64,000 nucleotides of DNA, from assembly GCA_902826815.1 (NCBI GenBank), contig CADEGF010000002.1, forward strand, positions 177,253 through 241,252. The letters run 5' to 3'. Of the stretch, positions 25,454 to 32,424 are shown one piece after another. Position 1 is the stretch's first letter. Every line of letters begins with the position of its first letter. The notes beneath the pieces were generated by a model. It ran no database searches. It saw nothing but the letters and a program-made list of their open reading frames with translations, and was not told where the DNA came from. This DNA comes from an uncultured Mycobacteriaceae bacterium (lineage in GTDB: Bacteria > Actinomycetota > Actinomycetes > Mycobacteriales > Mycobacteriaceae). Position numbers and translations under genes: made by a program.

Positions 25454-26548
25454 ATGGGATTTACCGGTGTGGTGTGGGACTCGCGTAGTACTGAACAGCT
25501 CGCGCGAGACCTCACCGAGGGTCCTGGCCCGGCATCCGTCGGCCAGACAGGCGCCGCGTGGGTGCGGGTGGCCAACGAATTCGCCGCTGTCACCGAGGAT
25601 TACAGGCGGATCCTAGACCGTCTGCGGACGGCCTATGAGAGTACGTCGGCGAGTGCGGCGCTGAGCCGGCTGGAAGAGTTCGGCGAATGGTTGCGTGCGG
25701 CGAGCCTGAGCGCCGCGGCGAACGGGCAGAAGGCCGAGGAAGCCGCCGTCGCCAACACCGTTGCGGTGCTTGCTATGCCGAGCGTCGCCGAGGCCGTGGA
25801 GGCCAGGGCCGCACACGACATGATGGCGTCGCTCGCCGCGTACAACGGCGCCGTCCTCAACGGCACATTCGCAGAGTTCGACGAGTCCGCCACCGCAGAC
25901 AATGCAAACGCGGCCGCGGTGATGACGCAGTACGAAGAGGCCTGCGTCGACCTGGCGCAGCCGTGGGAGCAGCCTCCTCCGCCCGATGTGACGAACGGAA
26001 ACGCGCTCAAGGCGGAAAAGGACGCCGAGAAGGGCTCCGAGGGAGCCGGTTCCGGTGCAGGAGGTGGTGCCGGTGGCGGAGGCGGAGTCGGCACACCGCT
26101 GTCGCCGATGCTGGCAAACGGAATCAAGTCCAGCGGCGAGGCAAAGGCTCTGACGAAAGCCGGCGCGATCGGCGGTTCGCTCGGATCTTCTGGCGGGATG
26201 GGCGGCGGCGGTTACGGCCCGATGGCCGGTATGCACCGCGGCAGCGAGAATGGCCGCGACTACTCGTCGTCGACGCCTGAAAGCACGCTCGAAGGCGGTG
26301 GCGAAGAAGGCGCAGGCGTTTCCGGCGGCGGTGAGGGCTGGCTGCCGGCCGCGGCACCCAGCGATGCGCCCTTCCAGGTGTCGAACGTCAGTTGGGGACC
26401 GAACAGTTCGGTGTTCGATGAGCTTGCGGTGCCCGATGAGCCCGCGGCGCCGGGCTATGCCGAGGAACCGGAGGGCACCCTGGAACAGGTGTCCGGCCGG
26501 TGGACGTCCCCGCCGGTGATCGGCGTCGACAAGGAGCTGTCGGTATGA
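25454..26548 (+). CDS. PPE-like protein lacking the PPE motif (364 aa)
   Basis: The first ~175 residues are helical with PPE-domain spacing: TGPGPASVG...GAAWVRVANEF-type segment, AALSRLEEFGEWLRAAS, and AYNGAVLNGTFAEFDESA. The PPE tripeptide and W-x-G turn are missing (MGFTGVVWDSRSTEQL start). The rest is Gly/Ser-rich and ends RWTSPPVIGVDKELSV. The stop overlaps the espG ATG (ATGA), so chaperone and client are coupled. The lack of signature residues suggests an early-branching or divergent PPE; EspB-type proteins also lack them. Confidence 0.68.
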   Translation: MGFTGVVWDSRSTEQLARDLTEGPGPASVGQTGAAWVRVANEFAAVTEDYRRILDRLRTAYESTSASAALSRLEEFGEWLRAASLSAAANGQKAEEAAVANTVAVLAMPSVAEAVEARAAHDMMASLAAYNGAVLNGTFAEFDESATADNANAAAVMTQYEEACVDLAQPWEQPPPPDVTNGNALKAEKDAEKGSEGAGSGAGGGAGGGGGVGTPLSPMLANGIKSSGEAKALTKAGAIGGSLGSSGGMGGGGYGPMAGMHRGSENGRDYSSSTPESTLEGGGEEGAGVSGGGEGWLPAAAPSDAPFQVSNVSWGPNSSVFDELAVPDEPAAPGYAEEPEGTLEQVSGRWTSPPVIGVDKELSV

Positions 26549-27360
26549 CGGCCGCCCTGACCACCCCGCAGCTGACGTTGACCGATGACGAGCTGCAGGT
26601 GGCTGCCGCACGAGTCGGCATCCAAGGCCTGCCCGTTGTGCTGAACCTGCGGTCGAAATACGGTACGGCCGAGGCGCATTCGGCGGCCATCGACCGCGCC
26701 ACGCACGATCTCGTCGGCCGGGGGTTGATTCTCGACGGTGCGGTGGCTCCGGAGCTGGTGGGCCAGATGCAGGTGCTGCAACGCCCCGACCGCGAGCTTG
26801 CGATGCGCATGGTCACCCCTGATGGCTCCGTCCGGCTGACCGTGGTGCGCCAGGGCCGGCAGTTGGTGTGGGCTCGTCGCGTCGGCAACGACATCAGCAT
26901 TGGCACCGGTGACGGCGGCCCGAGCCTGGGCGAGGCTGGCCGAGTGATCCTTGCGACGCTGCCCGCAGGCGCAGCCGCCGATGTCACGCCGGTCGGTGCC
27001 CCACTCGAGCAGGCCGCCCAGGCGTTGAGCTTCACCCACGACCCTGCGCAACTGGCCGACCGCATCCGTGCGCTCGGCGCTGACCAGCGGGCCGCAATGC
27101 TGCTCGGCTCGGCCCTGTCCACGCGCCAGGCCTTCGCCGAAATCGTTTACTACACACTCGGTTCGGAAGATGGCCGGGTGAGTCGCCAGCCCGGTGCCGT
27201 CGGTGTTTTCTACACCAAGCGTGGCCGGCTGGTCGGCGCACCGAGCTCGTCGCCGAGCGGTCAGTTGTGGGCCACCCTCAAGGGCGGTTCCGATCATGCG
27301 ATCAAGCAGGCCCTCGGCCAACTCGTCGAACTCTCCTCCGACAGATGGGAGGAGCTCTAG
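26545..27360 (+). CDS. espG: EspG: cytosolic chaperone for PE/PPE dimers (271 aa)
   Basis: The protein shows the EspG pattern: LTLTDDELQVAAARVGIQGLPVVLNL near the start, a central GRQLVWARRVGN strand region and a C-terminal GVFYTKRGRLVGAPSSSPSGQLWATLKGG. Length (271 aa) fits EspG1-5. EspG binds the tip of PPE proteins to keep PE/PPE dimers soluble before export. ATG 26545 overlaps the PPE-like stop. Its client is most likely the PPE-like protein upstream. It is the only canonical EspG in the window. Confidence 0.85.
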   Translation: MTAALTTPQLTLTDDELQVAAARVGIQGLPVVLNLRSKYGTAEAHSAAIDRATHDLVGRGLILDGAVAPELVGQMQVLQRPDRELAMRMVTPDGSVRLTVVRQGRQLVWARRVGNDISIGTGDGGPSLGEAGRVILATLPAGAAADVTPVGAPLEQAAQALSFTHDPAQLADRIRALGADQRAAMLLGSALSTRQAFAEIVYYTLGSEDGRVSRQPGAVGVFYTKRGRLVGAPSSSPSGQLWATLKGGSDHAIKQALGQLVELSSDRWEEL

Positions 27361-27440
27361 TTCAGGCGATCAGGACTACGACATCCGAACCAGACACGCG
27401 GCGGTACCACCGCCGGTCGACAACGAAATGGAGATGATCA

Positions 27441-27710
27441 ATGGCAATCATGCAGCTGTCCGTGGAGGAAGCGAACAACCGAATGGGCCAGATGGACGAC
27501 GGCGTTCATCAGGCCGAGTTGCTCGCCAACAAGATCCTGGACCGGGCCACCGAGATGACGGCCAGCTCGTGGCGGGGCAACAAGTCGCAGCTGTTCGCCC
27601 AGACGATGATGAACCATCACGACGACTTTCAGGCCGTCGTCAACAACCTCAAGCACATCGCCGCAACGGGTAAGGAAAACATCAACGCCGTCGTCTCGCA
27701 CGAGGGCTGA
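27441..27710 (+). CDS. WXG100 ESX substrate (89 aa)
   Basis: An 89-residue helical hairpin with SSWRGNKSQLF, the W-x-G turn, near residue 43. The second helix runs TMMNHHDDFQAVVNNLKHIAATGKENI. It ends AVVSHEG without a clear YxxxD/E. A GGAGATGATC stretch precedes ATG 27441. It pairs with the Esx-like gene 36 bp downstream. It is small for the family (usually 95-105 aa), so the tail beyond the second helix is short. Confidence 0.88.
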   Translation: MAIMQLSVEEANNRMGQMDDGVHQAELLANKILDRATEMTASSWRGNKSQLFAQTMMNHHDDFQAVVNNLKHIAATGKENINAVVSHEG

Positions 27711-27746
27711 GAACGTCGACCGCGACCACACCAAAGGAGACAACAA

Positions 27747-28037
27747 ATGACCGAAATCCATTACAACTACGCGGCCAACTTCGACAGCCTGGACGCCATC
27801 ACTTCCACCATCGCCGACGTCAACCAGATGAAGGACGAAGTGAGCAAGGTCGTCAAGTCGCTCGACGGCCTCTACGACGGCGATGCCCGGATCGCGTTGG
27901 AAGCGGCGCATGATCAGATGCAGGGCAAGCTGGATGACGTCATCCAGCAGCTGACCGGCACGACAGGCCACGGCAACGACGCACAGCACGAGAACGCCGA
28001 CCTGGACAAGCATCTCGCCGGCCGCATTCAGATTTAA
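27747..28037 (+). CDS. Esx-like ESX substrate lacking Trp in the WXG turn (96 aa)
   Basis: A 96-residue helical hairpin (IHYNYAANFDSLDAITSTIADVNQ ... GLYDGDARIALEAAHDQMQGKL). GLYDGDA replaces W-x-G. The Y-N-Y-A start resembles the EsxC-type Y-N-P-G. AAAGGAGAC precedes ATG 27747. It should heterodimerise with the WXG100 protein upstream. No YxxxD/E is evident; in EsxA/EsxB-type pairs only one partner carries the signal, and neither is obvious here. Confidence 0.8.
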   Translation: MTEIHYNYAANFDSLDAITSTIADVNQMKDEVSKVVKSLDGLYDGDARIALEAAHDQMQGKLDDVIQQLTGTTGHGNDAQHENADLDKHLAGRIQI

Positions 28038-28111
28038 CTGTCCGTCCCGCCGCGCCAGTCACCCATCGTGCCTGGCGCGGCGTGGGCTGCAGCACTAGTC
28101 AGGACTGACAC

Positions 28112-28447
28112 GTGACGACGATCGACGAGCTGACCAATCAGCTGACCGACCTGAAGAACGCCGGTGAGCCCGACTTCCAGTTGTCACCGGCGACCCGGGA
28201 CAGCTATGTCAGGGCGATCACTACTTTCCGGGATGCGGTGGAAGCCCAGAAGAAAGCCGTTCTCGACAACTTCGGCGACGTCGGCGGCTACGGCTCCGCG
28301 CATCAGATGAAGGCGGCGTTCATCAACGACGCGCACGGCCCCGAGGGTCTGATGGCCGTGCTTGACGAGTACACGAAGTACCTGGACGAACTGTCTGCCG
28401 CCGTCGCCGCGGCGTGCAACCGGCTGATCGCACACGACGGCGGCTGA
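28112..28447 (+). CDS. Small helical ESX-operon protein (111 aa)
   Basis: GTG 28112 begins MTTIDELTNQLTDLKNAGEPDFQL. Helices ATRDSYVRAITTFRDAVEAQKKAVLDN and GLMAVLDEYTKYLDELSAAVAAACNRL flank a GDVGGYGSAHQMKAAF turn, so the overall plan is a WXG100/EspC-like hairpin without the motif. It sits 75 bp after the esx pair and 31 bp before the EspB-like gene. It may be a further Esx-type substrate or a chaperone. No established family recognised. Confidence 0.6.
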   Translation: MTTIDELTNQLTDLKNAGEPDFQLSPATRDSYVRAITTFRDAVEAQKKAVLDNFGDVGGYGSAHQMKAAFINDAHGPEGLMAVLDEYTKYLDELSAAVAAACNRLIAHDGG

Positions 28448-28478
28448 CGGTCCAATGCCGATTCGAGGCCACTGACCG

Positions 28479-29834
28479 ATGTCCGGCGGCGACGACCAGC
28501 CCCCTCCACCCCCTCCACCCAACGGGCTCTACGAACAGAGCAAGTTCACAGAGCTGTTTCCCGGTGCGAAATTCGAGTACACGCCGCAGGCCACGGGCCT
28601 CGACTGGGGCCCATACCAGGCGTTGGCCGCCGAACAAAACGCGGCGCGTATCGGCATGGAGGACTTCAGTGGCGTCACCTTCACCGAGGCGCGCGACAAC
28701 TTCGCGAACGTAAGCTCAGGCCAGGTAGCGAAACCCGTCGCCGACAATTGGCGGAACTTGGCTAACGAATTGAGTTCCGCAAGAAGGAATTTCAGCACTA
28801 CGCTGGAGGGCCTCGAAGGTGGCACGCCCGAGAACCGATGGGTCGGCTCCACCCACGACGCGACCATCGAGAATCTCAAGACCTCGCAGAAGACGCTGGA
28901 CCGAGCCTCTGCCAGCGCCGCCGCGATGGTCCCGGTGTTGACCAACTTCGACAACCTGATCAGCACGATCCATGCCAGCTTCATGGATCTCGACAAGCTC
29001 TACCAGGCGGATCTCGCGAAATACCCCGACCAGAAGTCCAGCGTCGACAACCTGTACAACCATGTCGCACGCCAGATCATGGGGGGCCAGTACGTGCCCG
29101 GAATGGTCGACATCGCGGGACGGAACCCCGATTTCGACGGCACTCCGCCACCCGCCGTCGGGCCGCCGGCCGCCGGGGGGCCCGGCGGGAGCCCGCCGCA
29201 AAGCCCGAAAGGAAAGGTCGAACGCGCCGGGATGGGCGACCCCGCCCAGACGATAGGACCCGGCGGGACCACGACACCGCAACAGGAACGGACCGAACCC
29301 AGCCAGGGCTCCGGCACGCCGTCGAGCGGAGACGGTGGGTCGGGCGACGGCGGCGGTTCCGGCTCAGGCGACGGCAAATCGGGCGGCGCACCCGAAGCGC
29401 TCGCCAAGGTGGCCGACGGGCTCACCGACGCGCTGGGCGCGACCGGCACCCCGCCGGAGGGCGTACTTGGCCTCGGACCCGGCGGGCTGGCTGGCATGTC
29501 GCCGGGCAGCCAGGTCGGTAAGACCGGAGGCGGCGGGGTCGCGGGCGGCGGCCGCGCAGGCACCCCCGATCGCACGGCGCTGCGGCCGGCGACCGCGTCC
29601 ACCGCGGCTGCGACCGGACAGCAGGGCGCGGGCCAGCCGCGGGCCGGTCTGTCCAGCAGCACGGGCGGCGGTGCGGGCGCCGGCGCTCCCGCTGCGGGCG
29701 CGCGCGGCCGTGACGGCGCAGACAAAACGCACCGCACGTCGGATGCCTTGCGCAGCAAGGACAACGCGGAGGAGATTCTTGACGACGGCGAAGCGGCGCC
29801 ACCCGTGATCGGTGATGAGCAACCCAAGCGCTGA
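28479..29834 (+). CDS. EspB-like/PPE-like ESX substrate with long disordered tail (451 aa)
   Basis: After a Pro run (PPPPPPPNGLYEQ) the first ~210 residues are helical (LAAEQNAARIGMEDFSGVTF, VADNWRNLANELSSARRNF, NRWVGSTHDATIENLKTSQ), with the W-V-G turn of a PPE/EspB domain. From ~220 the protein is Gly/Pro/Ser-rich with GSGDGGGSGSGDGKSG runs, and the end is EAAPPVIGDEQPKR, sharing the VIG element of EspB. The last bases overlap the start of the KAS III-like gene by 20 bp. It is the largest substrate candidate of this operon and the direct neighbour of the enzyme. Confidence 0.65.
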   Translation: MSGGDDQPPPPPPPNGLYEQSKFTELFPGAKFEYTPQATGLDWGPYQALAAEQNAARIGMEDFSGVTFTEARDNFANVSSGQVAKPVADNWRNLANELSSARRNFSTTLEGLEGGTPENRWVGSTHDATIENLKTSQKTLDRASASAAAMVPVLTNFDNLISTIHASFMDLDKLYQADLAKYPDQKSSVDNLYNHVARQIMGGQYVPGMVDIAGRNPDFDGTPPPAVGPPAAGGPGGSPPQSPKGKVERAGMGDPAQTIGPGGTTTPQQERTEPSQGSGTPSSGDGGSGDGGGSGSGDGKSGGAPEALAKVADGLTDALGATGTPPEGVLGLGPGGLAGMSPGSQVGKTGGGGVAGGGRAGTPDRTALRPATASTAAATGQQGAGQPRAGLSSSTGGGAGAGAPAAGARGRDGADKTHRTSDALRSKDNAEEILDDGEAAPPVIGDEQPKR

Positions 29835-30837
29835 ACGCTCCACCTCATACCTGAACGCGGTGGGCGTCCTGCTTCCGCGCCGCCGCCCCGTCGCACCCGA
29901 AGAGGTCGCGTCGGCACCGGCGTGGCGCGGGGTGTGCAGCCTGCCCGGCATTTCACCCGCGGACATGGCCGTCACCGCCGGGTCGGCCACCTTGCTGAGG
30001 TCCGGGATCGACACCCACGACGTGGCGTGGGTCGTTCACACCGGTTCGGGCTATCAGGGCGCCAACGGCTGGCCGGTGCACCACCACATCGCCAACCGAG
30101 TGATCGGTCCACACGCGAACTCGTTCGAGTTGCGCCAGTATTGCGCGGGCGGTCTCACGTCGTGGCTGGTCGGCGATCGGCTGCGGGACACCGGCGCAGC
30201 CCTGTGCACAGGCGCCGACAACTGGTCATGGGCAGACCGCTTCGCGGTGGCCCGCGAGCATGGCGGCGAACCCCTATCCGATGCCGCACACGCAGCGGTG
30301 TTGTCGCAGCGCCGCGGCTTCGCCGCTGTCCTCGGTACCGGTCAGGCCAGCTGTCCGGGCCATGCGGATCTATGGCGCACCCGAGAAAACCATTGGGAAA
30401 CAACAGGTCCCGAAGACCTCCGTGATGCGTTCGGCAGAGCTGCCGCGCAGCGTGATGCTTCCACCGCCGAGGCGACGGTCGCCATGGTCACGCGGGCCGC
30501 CACGGCAGCGCTGGGTGTCTGCGGGCTCAGCCCGAGGTACGTCACCGATTTCGTCCCACACAGTTCGGCCAGCGGGCGGTTGTACCGCAACCTGGCCCGA
30601 GCGCTCGGGCTGCCGTGGCGGGAAGCGCTGCAGGATCACTACCTCGAGCACGGCTATCTCGGAACAAGTGTCGCGTCGGCCGGACTGATTCATCTGGCCC
30701 AGTCCAGTTCCCTGACAAGGGATTCGGTCGTTCTGCTGTTGGCGGTCGAATACAACGTCAGCGCCTCCGCCGCCGTACTGCGCATCACGAACACCCCTCG
30801 TGTCGACGTCGACGGGGCGGTTACAGTCATCTCGTGA
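29815..30837 (+). CDS. KAS III (FabH/thiolase-fold)-like enzyme in the ESX operon (340 aa)
   Basis: The thiolase-fold architecture is clear: SATLLRSGIDTHDVAWVVHTG near residue 57, the nucleophile Cys110 in ELRQYCAGGLTSW, His249 in FVPHSSASGRLYRNLARALG and the late loop HGYLGTSVASAGLIHL. In FabH the third catalytic residue is Asn in H-G-N-T-S; here Gly283 occupies that place, so the decarboxylating triad is incomplete. Cys plus His without Asn fits acyl-transfer members of this superfamily. The start (ATG 29815; GTG 29812 possible) overlaps the EspB-like gene and the stop overlaps the EspG-like GTG. The substrate is unknown; acylation of a secreted protein or a metabolite is inference. Confidence 0.85.
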   Translation: MSNPSAERSTSYLNAVGVLLPRRRPVAPEEVASAPAWRGVCSLPGISPADMAVTAGSATLLRSGIDTHDVAWVVHTGSGYQGANGWPVHHHIANRVIGPHANSFELRQYCAGGLTSWLVGDRLRDTGAALCTGADNWSWADRFAVAREHGGEPLSDAAHAAVLSQRRGFAAVLGTGQASCPGHADLWRTRENHWETTGPEDLRDAFGRAAAQRDASTAEATVAMVTRAATAALGVCGLSPRYVTDFVPHSSASGRLYRNLARALGLPWREALQDHYLEHGYLGTSVASAGLIHLAQSSSLTRDSVVLLLAVEYNVSASAAVLRITNTPRVDVDGAVTVIS

Positions 30838-31598
30838 CCGAACAGGAGATGCGCCCCATCGGCGATATCGACCTGTTCGATCTGGATTTCGTGTGCCGCC
30901 AAGCCGGCCGTGAAATGTTGCCCTTCCCACTCATGCTGACGGGCCCGTCGCGGTTCGCCACCCACGCCGAGTACCTGGCGCATTGCCGCGAGATACCCGA
31001 CCGGCTACGTGACGGTGACCTCGCCGAACTCGCGCCAGTCCTGGAGAACTTCGTCAACGCCGACATCCGGGTGGAGTGCAACACCCACCGGCTGACGCAC
31101 GACCGAAGCGTGGTGCGCGTGCTCGCATTCCGCCGCGGCTCGTGGGGCTACCTCGCGACCCAGGGGGAGACCTCGGTCGAAGTGTGCTCGCTGTCACCGT
31201 TCGAACTGGGCCGCGCCGTCGCCGACGCCGCCGGACTGACGGGTGCGGGGGAGCAGGAACGCATCGTGGTTCCGGAGTTCGCGTCGGTTGCCGGGGCAGA
31301 CGACGTGACGTCGGTGACCGAGCAGCACAGGCTCGCGCGGCGAGGGCCGACGGCTGTTGCCCGAGCGGACCTGGCGGCCTTCGGCACGGTCCAGACGCAC
31401 TGGCGACCGACCCGGCAATGGGGGGTCGATCCCGGCAAGCGCGTCATCGTCTGGATCAATGCCGCCGACGACGGCGACTACCTGTTCGAGCCGCAGCTGC
31501 GCTCCGCGACCCCGGTGACCGCCGGCCAGCTGGCGGCCGCCATTGATACGTCGATATCGGCGGATGCCAAGGCGCTTCGCGAATTTCGCGCCACCTAG
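30834..31598 (+). CDS. EspG-like ESX-associated protein, paralogue A (254 aa)
   Basis: GTG 30834 overlaps the KAS stop. The protein has an alpha/beta pattern: MRPIGDIDLFDLDFVCRQAG, VRVECNTHRLTHDRSVVRVLAFRRG-type strands, GLTGAGEQERIVVPEF and HWRPTRQWGVDPGKRVIVWINAADDGDYLFEP. The last two elements recur in the protein at 35280-36035, so these are paralogues. Size, strand pattern and position at the end of a PE/PPE-esx operon suggest the EspG superfamily, but it lacks the motifs of the clear EspG at 26545. It may serve the EspB-like or KAS protein. Confidence 0.6.
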   Translation: MTEQEMRPIGDIDLFDLDFVCRQAGREMLPFPLMLTGPSRFATHAEYLAHCREIPDRLRDGDLAELAPVLENFVNADIRVECNTHRLTHDRSVVRVLAFRRGSWGYLATQGETSVEVCSLSPFELGRAVADAAGLTGAGEQERIVVPEFASVAGADDVTSVTEQHRLARRGPTAVARADLAAFGTVQTHWRPTRQWGVDPGKRVIVWINAADDGDYLFEPQLRSATPVTAGQLAAAIDTSISADAKALREFRAT

Positions 31599-31617
31599 CG
31601 ATCGTTGCGACCATGCG

Positions 31618-32415
31618 TCAGCTGACGCCGCCTTCGGGCCAGCCCGGGCTGGGCGGCAACGTCGGTGGCGGATCAACGCGGTCGTACCTGTCGGTGGGCC
31701 AGTCGGGCGGGACGCCGGGCAACGCGGTCTTGCCGCACTCCGACAGAAGTGCGTCGCCGAACTCGAACTTGGTCAGGATCCAGGTTCCGAATACGTTGTC
31801 GGTGGGTTTGGGAGCCGGGCCCCGTTGGTTCGATGTTGGCGACCGCTGTCGGTCGGCGGGCAACCCGGGGTCGGGACCGAAGGTAAACCTCTCGGCAATG
31901 AAATTCTTGGGATTGCCCGACCCCTTGTATCGGCCATCGTTGGTTCTAGCCGCCACCAGGAACGAGTAAGCGCACACCGCGATGGCGAATTGATCGCCAT
32001 TACGCCTCGACGACACTACTTCTTTGATCGAGGTACCAACCCATTCTTTCGACCTGTCGCCGATCCCGCCCCAGACCTTCGGATCGTCGGCGTTGTTGAA
32101 GGCGTGAACGAACCCGGGATATCCGGCATCTTCGAACGCCGCCAACCCCGTGCCGTTACCGACCGTGACACGCGCGAGCGATTCGGTCATTGCGCGTACG
32201 AACGTGCCCTCCGGGGCCATCAGATCCACGATGGCGTTGTCGACCCACACCGTCGAGAACTGGTTGACGTCATCGACGGTGCGTTGCGCGCTCGTGGTCG
32301 TCGGCGCGGGAGTGGGTTGTGGTTGCGGCGCGCTGGTGCACGCAGTCAGCCCGACGGTGACGGCACAGACAAAGGCCCAAACTGCCTGTGGCGAGCGAGA
32401 ACTGACGGAGATCAT
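31618..32415 (-). CDS. Lipoprotein of unknown function (265 aa)
   Basis: A signal peptide with lipobox VGLTAC (Cys at about 26) leads to a Pro/Thr linker (APQPQPTPAPTTT). The mature part has FSTVWVDNAIVDLMAPEGTFV, ITALSDNDPKVW-like loops and WILTKFEFGDALLSEC. It is 9 bp downstream of the 770-aa protein gene, so both are on one transcript. ATG 32415 has only a weak AGG site. A cell-surface immunity or docking role for the neighbouring large protein is possible but unproven. Confidence 0.8.
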   Translation of the reverse strand: MISVSSRSPQAVWAFVCAVTVGLTACTSAPQPQPTPAPTTTSAQRTVDDVNQFSTVWVDNAIVDLMAPEGTFVRAMTESLARVTVGNGTGLAAFEDAGYPGFVHAFNNADDPKVWGGIGDRSKEWVGTSIKEVVSSRRNGDQFAIAVCAYSFLVAARTNDGRYKGSGNPKNFIAERFTFGPDPGLPADRQRSPTSNQRGPAPKPTDNVFGTWILTKFEFGDALLSECGKTALPGVPPDWPTDRYDRVDPPPTLPPSPGWPEGGVS

Positions 32416-32424
32416 ACGGTGAAC

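Noticed and set aside
29815-30837. Standard fatty-acid FabH
   Set aside because: Not accepted as housekeeping FabH because the catalytic Asn is replaced, no fab genes are nearby and it is coupled to ESX genes.
31615-31628. GCGTCAGCTGACGC palindrome as a terminator
   Set aside because: A perfect 14-bp palindrome at a convergent gene end, but with no loop and no T-run, so it is not listed as a terminator.
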